NCBI RefSeq assembly: GCF_016722785.1
Contig: NZ_JAEQNE010000003.1
Coordinates: 111,001-175,000, forward strand
Source: Ramlibacter monticola
Lineage (GTDB): Bacteria > Pseudomonadota > Gammaproteobacteria > Burkholderiales > Burkholderiaceae_C
Direction of reading: 5' to 3'
DNA length: 64,000 bases
The position numbers and the translations under genes are program-made. Shown one piece after another: positions 56,098-64,000 of the stretch. Position 1 is the first letter of the stretch; each line of letters begins with the position of its first letter. The notes under the pieces are model-generated. The model saw only the letters and a program-made list of their open reading frames with translations. It was not told the origin of the DNA and did no database searches.

Positions 56098-56751
56098 TCA
56101 GGGCTTGATCAGCCCTTTGCGCACCGCGTAACGGGTGAGGCTGGCGACGTCGCGCAATTCCAGCCGCTCCATGATGCGGCCGCGGTGGACGTCCACCGTC
56201 TTGGAACTGAGTCCCAGGTCGTAGGCGATTTCCTTGGACGACATTCCGCTGGCCAGCCGCACCAGGATCTCGATCTGCCGTTCGGTGAGGCCGTCGTCGG
56301 AGGCGGTTTCCTCCGGGTGCAGCAGCAGCCGGGCGACGGTGCCGCTGAAGTAGCTCCCGGTGGAGGCCACGGCGCGGACGGCCTGCTCCAGTTCCTGCGG
56401 CGCCGAATCCTTCATCAGGTAGCCGCTGGCGCCGCTGGCCACGGCGCGCCGCACGAAATCCAGGGTGTCGTACATGGACAGCACCAGCACGCGCAGGTCC
56501 GGGTACTGCTCGTGGATGCGGGCGATGGCCGCGAGTCCGTCCAGGCCGGGCATCGCCAGGTCCGTCAGCACCACGTCCGGCTTGCAGCGCGCGAGCACCG
56601 CCAGCAGTTCCTCGCCGTCGCGGGCCTCGTCGATCACCTGCACATCCGGCATCAGCTGCAGCAGCGCCTTGATGCCGCCCCGCACGATGTCGTGGTCGTC
56701 GGCCAGCACCACGCTGATGCGCCGTCCGGTGACGGAGGTGTGGATTTGCAT
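56098..56751 (-). CDS. NarL/FixJ-family response regulator
   Basis: A 217-residue regulator with a receiver (LADDHDIVRGG; phospho-acceptor Asp64 in VVLTDLAMPG) and a LuxR-type helix-turn-helix (LTERQIEILVRLASGMSSKEI then LGLSSKTVDVHRGRI, residues 149-190). It heads the operon that continues into the hybrid kinase. The start at 56751 (MQIHTSVTGRR) is preferred; an upstream in-frame ATG adds 20 non-receiver residues. Confidence 0.92.
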   Translation of the reverse strand: MQIHTSVTGRRISVVLADDHDIVRGGIKALLQLMPDVQVIDEARDGEELLAVLARCKPDVVLTDLAMPGLDGLAAIARIHEQYPDLRVLVLSMYDTLDFVRRAVASGASGYLMKDSAPQELEQAVRAVASTGSYFSGTVARLLLHPEETASDDGLTERQIEILVRLASGMSSKEIAYDLGLSSKTVDVHRGRIMERLELRDVASLTRYAVRKGLIKP

Positions 56752-56887
56752 GCTCGCTCCCTGGCCCGCCTGACGCGGTGCAGTGAAGCATACTGAATGC
56801 AACCCGGCCATGAGGCAGGGGAAACGTGCGATCCCGGCGCCGCCGCTTGGCTGCGGGGCTCGCCGCGGATGACGAGGCGTCAGCGCC

Positions 56888-57868
56888 TCAGGGCCGCCAT
56901 TCCAATGGTGCGGGCATGGTTGCTTCCGGGCCGCCGCTGGGGCCGGCCGGGAACATCGAATTGCGCAGTTCGCTGGCCGTGACCGCCTCGCGCGAGCCCC
57001 CGCCCCCGCCGCCGCGCGCCGCGCGCTCGGGGTTGCAGGTGATGCTGCCGGCGAAGTACAGGACGGTCAGCACCGCAGCGAGCTCCTGCTCCGACAGGCC
57101 GACGGCCTGCTGCAGCTCGGCGAAGGTCCGGGGCGCCGCCGCCAGGTCGGCCAGCACCGCGTAGTGCCGGTTCTGCACCAGCCGCTGCGGGACCCGCGGC
57201 ACGCAGCGGAAATAGAGGGGCGCCGTGCGGTACCGCTGCGGCAGCAGGTCGGTGGGCACCCGGCTGGCATGGAGCCACAGGCACTCCGCGAAGCTGGTGG
57301 GCAGGAACCACTTGGGGAAGTCGTTCGCGCCGGCCGGGCGCGCCACCCAGCGCGCCTCCGCCAGGGCCTCCGGGTCGGTGCTCAGCTCGATCCCGATGCG
57401 GCCCGGCACGCTCACCACCGCCACCAGCTTCTCCTTCAGCATCACGTGGTAGGTGTGGGCGGTGAGGGTGGTCATGCGCGTCGCGATCTGGTGCGCCATG
57501 CCGAGCTGCAGCAGCACCGCGCGCAGGGACTGCTCCGTGCGGCGCAGCGACTGGTCTACGCTGGCCGGCGAGCGCAGGTCGACGCGCTCGACCGCGTGCA
57601 GCCGGTCGTCCGCGATCGGCGCGGTGAAGGCGATCGGGCGCTCCAGGGTGTTCAGGTGCAGCACGACGGCCGCCTTGCCGTCGCCGTTCCACACCCGCAC
57701 CAGGCTGTCCGCCTCCATCCGGGCGGACGGGCCCGCCACCCACAGCGCGTCGGCCTCGTCGAGCGGGGCCGCTTCCCACGCGGGCGAAGTGCGGGCGCGC
57801 AGCAGCGTCTGGGGAAAGGCCGCGTCGGGAAAGCCGACCAGGGCCATGCGCAGGCGGGGCAGGTGCAT
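56888..57868 (-). CDS. Unrecognised protein with C-terminal winged-helix-like segment
   Basis: A 326-residue cytoplasmic-looking protein matching no family that could be named. Residues about 1-60 (LRMALVGFPDAAFPQTLLRAR) could form a receiver-like fold, and about 240-285 (FAELQQAVGLSEQELAAVL, VLYFAGSITCNP) reads like a winged helix. The tail is Gly-rich (ARGGGGGGSREA). The start at 57868 (MHLPRLR) is the first ATG near the conserved-looking part. It is divergent from the secreted-protein gene and next to the two-component genes, so a link to them is possible but unproven. Confidence 0.7.
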   Translation of the reverse strand: MHLPRLRMALVGFPDAAFPQTLLRARTSPAWEAAPLDEADALWVAGPSARMEADSLVRVWNGDGKAAVVLHLNTLERPIAFTAPIADDRLHAVERVDLRSPASVDQSLRRTEQSLRAVLLQLGMAHQIATRMTTLTAHTYHVMLKEKLVAVVSVPGRIGIELSTDPEALAEARWVARPAGANDFPKWFLPTSFAECLWLHASRVPTDLLPQRYRTAPLYFRCVPRVPQRLVQNRHYAVLADLAAAPRTFAELQQAVGLSEQELAAVLTVLYFAGSITCNPERAARGGGGGGSREAVTASELRNSMFPAGPSGGPEATMPAPLEWRP

Positions 57869-57958
57869 GGGCGAATTGTGAGGAACTGTGTCGGCGCGGG
57901 CAAGGCGAGGGCCTGCCGTGCCGGGAGGCGCGTGGTTGTCCGTGGTCAAGAAAGCGCA

Positions 57959-58383
57959 CCGGTTTCCCCGCTGCCGGGTGAATTTCCACGGCACTTTCCC
58001 GGAACCAAAGTGCCCCGCCGCGCGGGTCGCAAAGCCACTCGGGTGCGCATTCTCGCACGTGCCCGATCCCCTGGTCGGGTGCCGCAAAAGGGCTCACCCG
58101 CCCCACGGCACCTTGGGTTCATCCGCGGAGGCGGCTGTCAGGTGGGCGTCAGAAGAAGTGTCGGCCCGGGCATTGCTACTACCAAAGTACACGCAACAAA
58201 GCGGACGGGGCTGTTCGGTGAGGCAGGCCCGCCGCGCGGACCGGTTTCGGCCAGGTCTTCTTCCGACTGCACCGGAACACCCTCGGCGATCTCGCGGAGC
58301 CGAAGGGAATCGGCCATACGCGAGGACCCCCCCGAAGCGGGCAGGCGGCACCCGGCCTGGCCCGTTGAGGTTCTCCGTTTCAC
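57959..58383 (+). promoter_or_regulatory. Structured leader, copy 1, before the first secreted paralogue
   Basis: This stretch of the 515-bp spacer matches the leader at 61138-61548 in order and much of its sequence. Inverted repeats at 58001-58014 (GGAACCAAAGTGCC) and 58107-58120 (GGCACCTTGGGTTC) can close a stem around smaller hairpins (GTGCG with CGCAC, CCCGA with TCGGG). Further on are AAGTACACGCAA at 58186-58197 and a GCGCGGACCGGTT block. Nothing else was recognised in 57869-57958. Confidence 0.55.
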
Positions 58384-61023
58384 ATGACCCGCAAAATCAT
58401 GACACCAAAGCGCAATGTGATCGCGGCGGCCGCAGCCCTGGCCATCATCGCCGCAACCCCCGCCCATGCCGCCCTGCAACGCATGGGTCCCATCGACAAG
58501 TCTCCCACCGTCGGCGGCTTCCCGGCCTGGTTCCAGGACAGCACCGGCATCACCATGGACTTCTGCGATCCGACGAACCAGGCCGAACTCAACGGCGGCT
58601 GGTGCGTCCTGATCCCGCCCGGCCCCGTCGTCCCCGAGTCGTTCCCGACCAACTTCTTCAACGAGCACTTCTACTACCGGGCCGACAACGGCTTGAAGGA
58701 TCCATCCAACGGCTTCAAGGCCCGCCTGATCATCGCCCTCGAGGCGGCGTTCGCGAACAACGACGTGATCGACGGCGACCAGATGACGTTCGGCCGCGTG
58801 CGGGTGTTCATGCCCGGCCTGCCTTTCGACGGCGACTACCGCGTCATCACGCCGTATTCGGACACCACCTACCTGGGCAAGAAGGCGGGCGACCGGATCT
58901 TCGAGACGACCGACATCGGCATCGCCTGCGTCAACACCTTCGCGTGCACGCTGGAGACGGTGATCGGCCCGTACCTGCTGCCCTCGGCAGTGGCCGGTGG
59001 CGGCGAGGTGCCCCCCATGCCCGACCTGAAGACGGCGCCTCCCGGCACCGACCCCTTCTACGACCAGGCCGTCGCCCTCGGGGCGACCACGGCCGACCCC
59101 GGCACCGGCAAGAAGTACGTGGCCGACCCGGCGCGCGTCGGCCCGGTGACCGGCAGCCCGCTGCCGCCCTTCACGGCCTTCAACATCGACGGGACCTCGA
59201 CCCTGCGCAACCACAACACCTTCCGTGTCGAGGTGCGCGTTCCGACGCCCAACCATGACGGCATGGTGTTCTACACGCTGGACGGCGAGACCAACTTCAC
59301 CGTGGCCGGCCGGCTCGTGACCGGCGCGATCCCGGGCGAGGTCGTCGACATGCGCGGCACCTACGAGGCGAACGCGCTCGGCAACGTGACGGAACTCGAC
59401 GCGTATGCGAGCGCGTTGCCGGGCGTGAACGCGCGCGTGCCCGCGCAGGCGATCGTCCCGCCGGTGACCCCGATCCTGCAGTTCTACGATGTGCCTTGCG
59501 GCGGGGCGATCGGCACCGATCCCTTGACCGGCCTGCCCATCGTGAACCCGCCGCCCTACACGGCGCCCGCCGGCGCGATCGCGCACGGCATGTCCTCCAG
59601 CGACACCGACTACTGGGGCCAGAGCCAGCCGGGCGGCCTCCCGCCCAGCCACCTGTGCATCGTGGACACCACGGCCCGCAACGCGGCCGGCCAGGTCGTG
59701 CCCGTGTACCACCTGCAGAAGGTGACCGACGACGTGCAGGTCACGCTGGCGGGGTACAACGGCCCGGGCAACGGCACGCTGACGGTGAATGCGACGTCCA
59801 GCGACCCGACCGCGGTTCTGACGCTCGCCGGCTACGGCCCCGCTCCCGCGGCCACGCCCGGCACTTCCGTCGGCCGCGGCGCGGGCACCGGCCTGCAGCT
59901 GGTGGCGGGCGCCGCCACCGTGTCGGCACTGCTGGCGCCGCCGTCGAAGGTGCAGGTCGTGTCGAACAAGGGCGGCGGCGACCTGCGCACCACCGACCCC
60001 GCGCTCGGCACCGCCGTGCTGGTGGGCGTGCCGGTGGCGGCGGACGACACCGTCACCATGTTCGAGGACTGCTCGGCGACCGCGGCGACCTCCTGCGCCA
60101 CGCCGCTGCAGTTCGACCTGCTCGCCAACGACTCGGTGCTGTTCAACGGCGTGAATACGAACCTGCGCGCCCTGGTGACCAGCGGCGCCGCCATCGTGAC
60201 GGTGACCGCGACGGCGCCGCGCATCGGCACGGCGACGGTGACGGCCGACGGCCGGGTGACCTACACGCCCAACCCGAACGCCAACGGGCTCGACCAGATC
60301 CTGTACACCGTCACGGTGGATGGCCGCGTGTCGAACCAGGCCGCGCTGGCGATCAATGTCACGCCCGTGAACGACCTGCCGGTGGCCGGCAACACCACCG
60401 TCGGCGCCGTGGTCGCGAAGACCAACATTGCCAACCTGATCGCGAGTTCCACCGACCCGGACGGCAACACCGACGTGCGCGATGCCGTGATCGTCACCTG
60501 GCCGGCCCAGCTCGGACCGCAGCCGCTGCCCGCGAACGGCGTCGTCAACTACACGCCGACGTCGACCGGCAACTTCACCGTGACCTACCGTGCCAAGGAC
60601 GCGGCCGGCGCCCTGTCGGCCAACCTCGGCACCGGCACGCTCACGGTGATCGCGGCCGAGACGATCGCCTACACCAAGCAGCAATTCACGGCCCCCGCCG
60701 GCGGCGCCGCGAACGCCCGCTGGACGGTGAGCGGCACCGACACCGTCCGCGAGGGCCAGACGCTGACGATCGCCTACGCGAACGGCACGATCCGTTCCAC
60801 CGGCCAGGTGTGCAACGGCACGGCGGCCGTCCCGGCCTGCGTGGTCGGCACCGCGGTGGTGGACGGCACCGGGGCCTGGCTGTTCGACCGGGTCTTCGCG
60901 CCGGGAGGCGCCACGGATCCGAAGGACGCGACGTTCTGGTCCACCGGGCCGACGAACATCCGGACGTTCTCGAGCAATCCCGTGCTCGGTGGCGCCCAGA
61001 CGATCGGCATCGTGTTCAAGTAA
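58384..61023 (+). CDS. Secreted multidomain protein with cadherin-like domain, paralogue 1
   Basis: An 879-residue secreted protein. Signal peptide about 1-29 (VIAAAAALAIIAATPAHA). Residues about 32-200 form an unnamed N-terminal domain (GGFPAWFQDSTGITMDFCD, DGDQMTFGRVRVFMPGLPFD). Around residue 480-540 the AGYNGPGNGTLTVNATSSDP region starts tandem Ig-like stretches, then FDLLANDSVLFNGV and VTYTPNPNANGLDQILYTVTV (about 575-650) belong to a cadherin-like (Big_9/VCBS) domain with the NDLPVAGNTT linker. A C-terminal domain begins ETIAYTKQQF and contains GQVCNGTAAVPACVVG. Function unknown; probably extracellular or surface, with adhesin-like build. Confidence 0.85.
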   Translation: MTRKIMTPKRNVIAAAAALAIIAATPAHAALQRMGPIDKSPTVGGFPAWFQDSTGITMDFCDPTNQAELNGGWCVLIPPGPVVPESFPTNFFNEHFYYRADNGLKDPSNGFKARLIIALEAAFANNDVIDGDQMTFGRVRVFMPGLPFDGDYRVITPYSDTTYLGKKAGDRIFETTDIGIACVNTFACTLETVIGPYLLPSAVAGGGEVPPMPDLKTAPPGTDPFYDQAVALGATTADPGTGKKYVADPARVGPVTGSPLPPFTAFNIDGTSTLRNHNTFRVEVRVPTPNHDGMVFYTLDGETNFTVAGRLVTGAIPGEVVDMRGTYEANALGNVTELDAYASALPGVNARVPAQAIVPPVTPILQFYDVPCGGAIGTDPLTGLPIVNPPPYTAPAGAIAHGMSSSDTDYWGQSQPGGLPPSHLCIVDTTARNAAGQVVPVYHLQKVTDDVQVTLAGYNGPGNGTLTVNATSSDPTAVLTLAGYGPAPAATPGTSVGRGAGTGLQLVAGAATVSALLAPPSKVQVVSNKGGGDLRTTDPALGTAVLVGVPVAADDTVTMFEDCSATAATSCATPLQFDLLANDSVLFNGVNTNLRALVTSGAAIVTVTATAPRIGTATVTADGRVTYTPNPNANGLDQILYTVTVDGRVSNQAALAINVTPVNDLPVAGNTTVGAVVAKTNIANLIASSTDPDGNTDVRDAVIVTWPAQLGPQPLPANGVVNYTPTSTGNFTVTYRAKDAAGALSANLGTGTLTVIAAETIAYTKQQFTAPAGGAANARWTVSGTDTVREGQTLTIAYANGTIRSTGQVCNGTAAVPACVVGTAVVDGTGAWLFDRVFAPGGATDPKDATFWSTGPTNIRTFSSNPVLGGAQTIGIVFK

Positions 61024-61042
61024 GCCGCCTTTGCCAAGTGAA

Positions 61043-61074
61043 CGAGGCCGCCCCGCTCCCGCGGGGCGGCCTCG
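61043..61074 (+). terminator. Strong hairpin after the first secreted paralogue
   Basis: CGAGGCCGCCCCGC and GCGGGGCGGCCTCG form a perfect 14-bp stem with a TCCC loop, 20 bases after the stop. No T-run follows, but such GC-rich stems commonly end transcription in high-GC genomes. The hairpin could also act on the opposite strand. Confidence 0.7.
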
Positions 61075-61137
61075 GTGCTTCTGGAACGCGAAACGTCCAC
61101 ACCGGTCGGCGCGGCCCTGTTGCGATCGGAACCCTGC

Positions 61138-61548
61138 CGATTCCCCGCTCGTGGGGCCAATTTCCCCGGAACTTTCCCGGCACCAAGGTGCCTGCGCGCC
61201 GCGCTCGAAAACCACTCGGACGCACGGGTGCCCGATGGCGGGTCCCCCGGAAAGAAGCTCGCGCGTCGCGCGGCACCTTGGTGCCCACTCCCGGAAACAG
61301 AAGTCAGCTCGAGGTCAGAAGTGGTACTGGTCTGCGTCTTGCTGTTACTTAAGTACACGCAATGACGCGGACGGGGCCTGCACCGGTGAGGCGGGCCCTG
61401 CCGCGCGGACCGGTTCCGGCCAGGCCTCCCCGGCGGCCCAGGAACACCCCCCGGCGGGCTTCGCGGCGCCGGGGCGGGGCCATGCCGCGAAAGATCCGTA
61501 ACGGGCAGGCAACACCCGGCCAGGCCCGTCGAGCACCCACCCCCTCAC
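61138..61548 (+). promoter_or_regulatory. Structured leader, copy 2, before the second secreted paralogue
   Basis: Homologous to 57959-58383. The inverted repeats here are GGCACCAAGGTGCC at 61179-61192 and GGCACCTTGGTGCC at 61272-61285, perfect complements and each itself palindromic. A downstream AAGTACACGCAA at 61351-61362 and the GCGCGGACCGGTT block recur. One base pair differs between copies with pairing kept (C-G here, A-T in copy 1), the mark of a selected structure. Confidence 0.55.
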
Positions 61549-64000
61549 ATGAACGCCAAAACCATGACTCCCAAGCGCAATGTGCTCGCGGCGGCCGCAG
61601 CCCTCGCCATCGCCGCCGCAACCCCTGCCCACGCGGTCCTCACCCGCATGGGCCCGATCGACACGGCCCCCTCCGTCGGCGGCTATCCCGCCTGGTTCCA
61701 GGACGGCACGGGCATCACCATGGAGTTCTGCGACATCAAGTCGCAAGCCGAACTCGATGGCGGCTGGTGCGTCCTGATCCCGCCCGGTCCGGTGTTCCCG
61801 GAAGTGTTCCCGAACAACTACTTCGACGAACACTTCTACTACATCGCCGACAACGGCATGCTGGATCCGAACACGGGCTTCCGGGCGCGCCTGACCGTCG
61901 CGCTCGAGGCCGCCTTCGCGAACGGCGCCCCGGCCGACGGCGACCAGATGACGTTCGGCCGCATCCGCGTGTTCATCCCGAAACTGCCGGTCGACGGCGA
62001 CTATCGCGTCGTCACGCCCTATTCGGACACCACCTACATCAACCAGAAAGCCGGCGACCGGATTTTCGAGACGACCGACGTCGGCGTGGCCTGCATCAAC
62101 ACCTTCGAGTGCACGCTGGGCACCCAGATCGGCCCCTTCCTGCTGCCTTCCGTGGCGGCCGGCGGCGCCGAAGTGCCCCCCATGCCCGACCTGGCTGCCG
62201 CGCCGGCCGGCACCGACCCGTGGTTCGACTCCGCCGTGGCGGCGGGCGCCGCCCCGACGGCCAACCCGGGCACCGGCAAGAAGTACCTCGCCGATCCCGC
62301 CCGCGTCGGCACCGTGACGGGCAGCCCGCTGCCGCCCTTCACCGCCTTCGAACCGGACGGCACCTCCTCGCTGCGGAACCACAACACCTTCCGCATCGAG
62401 ATCCGCCACCCGCAGGCGGACCACAACGGACCGGTGGCCTTCACCATGGACGGCGAGACCAACTTCGTGGTCTCCGGCCGCCTGATGACGGGCACCATCC
62501 CCGGCGAGGTCGTGGGCGCCCGCGGCACCTACCACGCCGACGCTCTGGGCCAGGTGACGGACCTCGACGCCTTCGCCACCGCGCTGCCCACCGTGAACGC
62601 GCGCCTGCCCGCGGGCCCGCAACTCGCGGCCGTGACGCCCATCCTGCAGTTCTACGACGTGCCCTGCGGTGGCGCGATCAGCGTCAACCCCGTCACGGGC
62701 CTGAACGTGGTCAACCCCGGCCCGTACGCGGCACCCGTCGGCGCCATCGCCCACCCGATGGCCGTGAACGGCACCGACTACTGGGGCCAGAGCCAGCCCG
62801 GCGGCCTGCCGCCCAGCCACCTGTGCATCGTGGACACCACCGCCCGCAACACCGCCGGCCAGGTCGTCCCCGCCTACTTCCTGCAGCAGGTGACCGACGA
62901 CGTGCAGATTTCGCTGTCCAGCTACAACGGCCCGAGCAACGGCACGCTGACGGTCAACGCCGCCTCGAGCGATCCGACCGCCGTGCTGACGCTGACCGGC
63001 TACGGCCCCGCCGGAGTGGGGACGCCCGGCGTGTCCGTCGGCCGCGGCGCCGGCACCGGCCTCGTGCTCGCAGGTGGCGCCGCCACGGTGTCTGCCATCA
63101 CCGCCCCGCCCTCCAAGGTGCAGGTTGTCTCCAACAAGGGTGGCGGCGATGTGCGCAACACCGATGCCGCCCTCGGCGCCGCCGTGCTGGTGGGCGTCCC
63201 GGTGGCGAACAACGACCTGGTCACGCTGAACGAGGACTGCTCGGCCACCCCGGCGACCTCCTGCGCCGCGCCCGTGCACATCGACCTGCTCGCCAACGAC
63301 ACCGTGCTGCTGAACGGCGTGCAGACGAACCTCCGCACCGCGGCCAGCGCCGGCACCGCCGTCACGGTGACTGTGAACCAGCTCCCGCGCCTGGGTGCTG
63401 CAGTCGTCACCGCCGACGGCAACGTGACGTACACGCCGAACCCGAACGCCAACGGCCAGGACAACCTCCTGTACACCGTCTCGGTGAACGGCCGTCCGTC
63501 CAACCAGGCGTCGCTGGCGCTGAACATCACGCCGGTCAACGACCTGCCGGTGGCGGGCAACACCACGATCAGCGCCGTCAACGGCCGCGCGAACGTGCTG
63601 AACCTGCTGGCGACCTCCAGCGACCCGGATGGCGCGGCCGACCTGGCCAACGCCTCCATCGTGACGTGGCCCGCGCAGCTCGGCCCGCAGCCGATCCCGG
63701 TCAACGGCGTGATCACCTACACGCCCACGGCCACCGGCAACTTCGCCATCACCTTCAAGGCGGTGGACAAGGCCGGCGCGCTGTCCGCCAACAACGGGAC
63801 GGCGACGGCCACGGTGATCGCGGCCGAGACCATCGCCTATACCAAGCAGCAGTTCACGGCGGCCGGCAACGTCGGGGGCAACGCCAGCACCCGCTGGACG
63901 GTGACGGGCACGGACACGGTGCGCGAGTTCCAGACCCTGACCATCGCCTACGCCGACGGCGTGATCCGCTCCACGGGGCAGGTCTGCAACGGCACGGCGG
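61549..64000 (+). CDS. Secreted multidomain protein with cadherin-like domain, paralogue 2 (partial)
   Basis: The first 817 codons of a gene that continues past the window. It parallels paralogue 1 along its whole visible length, with signal peptide (VLAAAAALAIAAATPAHA), GGYPAWFQDGTGITMEFCD, DGDQMTFGRIRVFIPKL, SDTTYINQKAGDRIFETTD, the IDLLANDTVLLNGV cadherin-like domain and the ETIAYTKQQF C-terminal domain reaching GQVCNGTA at the window edge. Differences are spread throughout, so the duplication is not recent. Spacing between the two starts is 3165 bases. Only the C-terminal end is missing. Confidence 0.88.
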   Translation, partial: MNAKTMTPKRNVLAAAAALAIAAATPAHAVLTRMGPIDTAPSVGGYPAWFQDGTGITMEFCDIKSQAELDGGWCVLIPPGPVFPEVFPNNYFDEHFYYIADNGMLDPNTGFRARLTVALEAAFANGAPADGDQMTFGRIRVFIPKLPVDGDYRVVTPYSDTTYINQKAGDRIFETTDVGVACINTFECTLGTQIGPFLLPSVAAGGAEVPPMPDLAAAPAGTDPWFDSAVAAGAAPTANPGTGKKYLADPARVGTVTGSPLPPFTAFEPDGTSSLRNHNTFRIEIRHPQADHNGPVAFTMDGETNFVVSGRLMTGTIPGEVVGARGTYHADALGQVTDLDAFATALPTVNARLPAGPQLAAVTPILQFYDVPCGGAISVNPVTGLNVVNPGPYAAPVGAIAHPMAVNGTDYWGQSQPGGLPPSHLCIVDTTARNTAGQVVPAYFLQQVTDDVQISLSSYNGPSNGTLTVNAASSDPTAVLTLTGYGPAGVGTPGVSVGRGAGTGLVLAGGAATVSAITAPPSKVQVVSNKGGGDVRNTDAALGAAVLVGVPVANNDLVTLNEDCSATPATSCAAPVHIDLLANDTVLLNGVQTNLRTAASAGTAVTVTVNQLPRLGAAVVTADGNVTYTPNPNANGQDNLLYTVSVNGRPSNQASLALNITPVNDLPVAGNTTISAVNGRANVLNLLATSSDPDGAADLANASIVTWPAQLGPQPIPVNGVITYTPTATGNFAITFKAVDKAGALSANNGTATATVIAAETIAYTKQQFTAAGNVGGNASTRWTVTGTDTVREFQTLTIAYADGVIRSTGQVCNGTA

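Noticed and set aside
58138..61215. A very long open frame antisense to the first secreted paralogue
   Set aside because: It is rich in Arg, Gly, His and Val with no domain-like order, and lies opposite a clear signal-peptide protein. Long antisense frames are expected in DNA of this GC content.
61345..63279. A long open frame antisense to the second secreted paralogue
   Set aside because: Same low-complexity composition, and it mirrors the first antisense frame only because the sense genes are homologous.

Overview
The window is strongly GC-rich, densely coded DNA of a betaproteobacterium. The gene content (lplT-alr, radA-phosphoesterase-ilvE-zinc finger-waaF, two Bug-type binding proteins plus a Bug remnant, many EamA permeases, GlcE/GlcF) points to Burkholderiales, most likely Comamonadaceae of the Ramlibacter/Variovorax kind. 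This is inferred from family patterns; no rRNA or tRNA gene is present to confirm it. No CRISPR array, intact insertion sequence or prophage was seen.

Layout. 1-4.5 kb: a long inverted repeat, then a plus-strand operon of aldose 1-epimerase, SMP-30-type lactonase, glcE and glcF (glcD is not adjacent). 4.5-8.4 kb: glutathione peroxidase, EamA permease and lplT on the minus strand, with alr divergent. 8.4-17.7 kb: a minus-strand homoprotocatechuate meta-cleavage cluster (hpaR-G1-G2-E-D-F-H-I) with a class II aldolase, a PanE-like reductase and an EamA permease at its end, decorated by short dispersed repeats. A decayed stretch with remnants of a flavin monooxygenase and a Bug protein follows. 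18.1-23.3 kb: cupin, radA, phosphoesterase, small membrane protein, ilvE, zf-CHCC protein and waaF. 23.3-27.9 kb: a candidate small RNA, an OmpR/EnvZ-type pair, AmpG and a divergent M48 protease. 27.9-41.2 kb: a DUF1501/DUF1800 pair, metallo-beta-lactamase-fold hydrolase, FMN reductase, degenerate cyclase-like protein, a cupin/PanE/mandelate-racemase-like operon, a large secreted alpha/beta-hydrolase-domain protein, an outer-membrane barrel, a glycine-zipper protein and an EamA permease. 41.2-49.2 kb: an orphan branched-chain-type binding protein, then a catabolic-looking set: Bug, glutaredoxin-DinB fusion, LeuD, LeuC, isocitrate-lyase-family lyase, Bug and a divergent GntR regulator. 49.2-56.8 kb: a heterodimeric ABC exporter, a lone receiver protein, a 7TMR-DISM hybrid histidine kinase and a NarL-type regulator. 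56.9-64 kb: an unrecognised protein and two tandem paralogous secreted proteins, each behind a similar structured leader; the second runs off the window.

How the parts work together. The Hpa enzymes take homoprotocatechuate to pyruvate and succinate semialdehyde under HpaR, whose likely operator is a perfect 16-bp palindrome over its own start codon. The LeuCD-like dehydratase, the lyase and the Bug proteins look like a second pathway, plausibly for an alkyl-malate or itaconate-type acid, controlled by the GntR protein through two palindromes in the divergent spacer. The parts best worth a second look are the duplicated secreted proteins with their conserved leader, the LeuCD/lyase/glutaredoxin-DinB module, the mandelate-racemase relative with Arg in place of the catalytic Lys, and the small-RNA candidate downstream of waaF.
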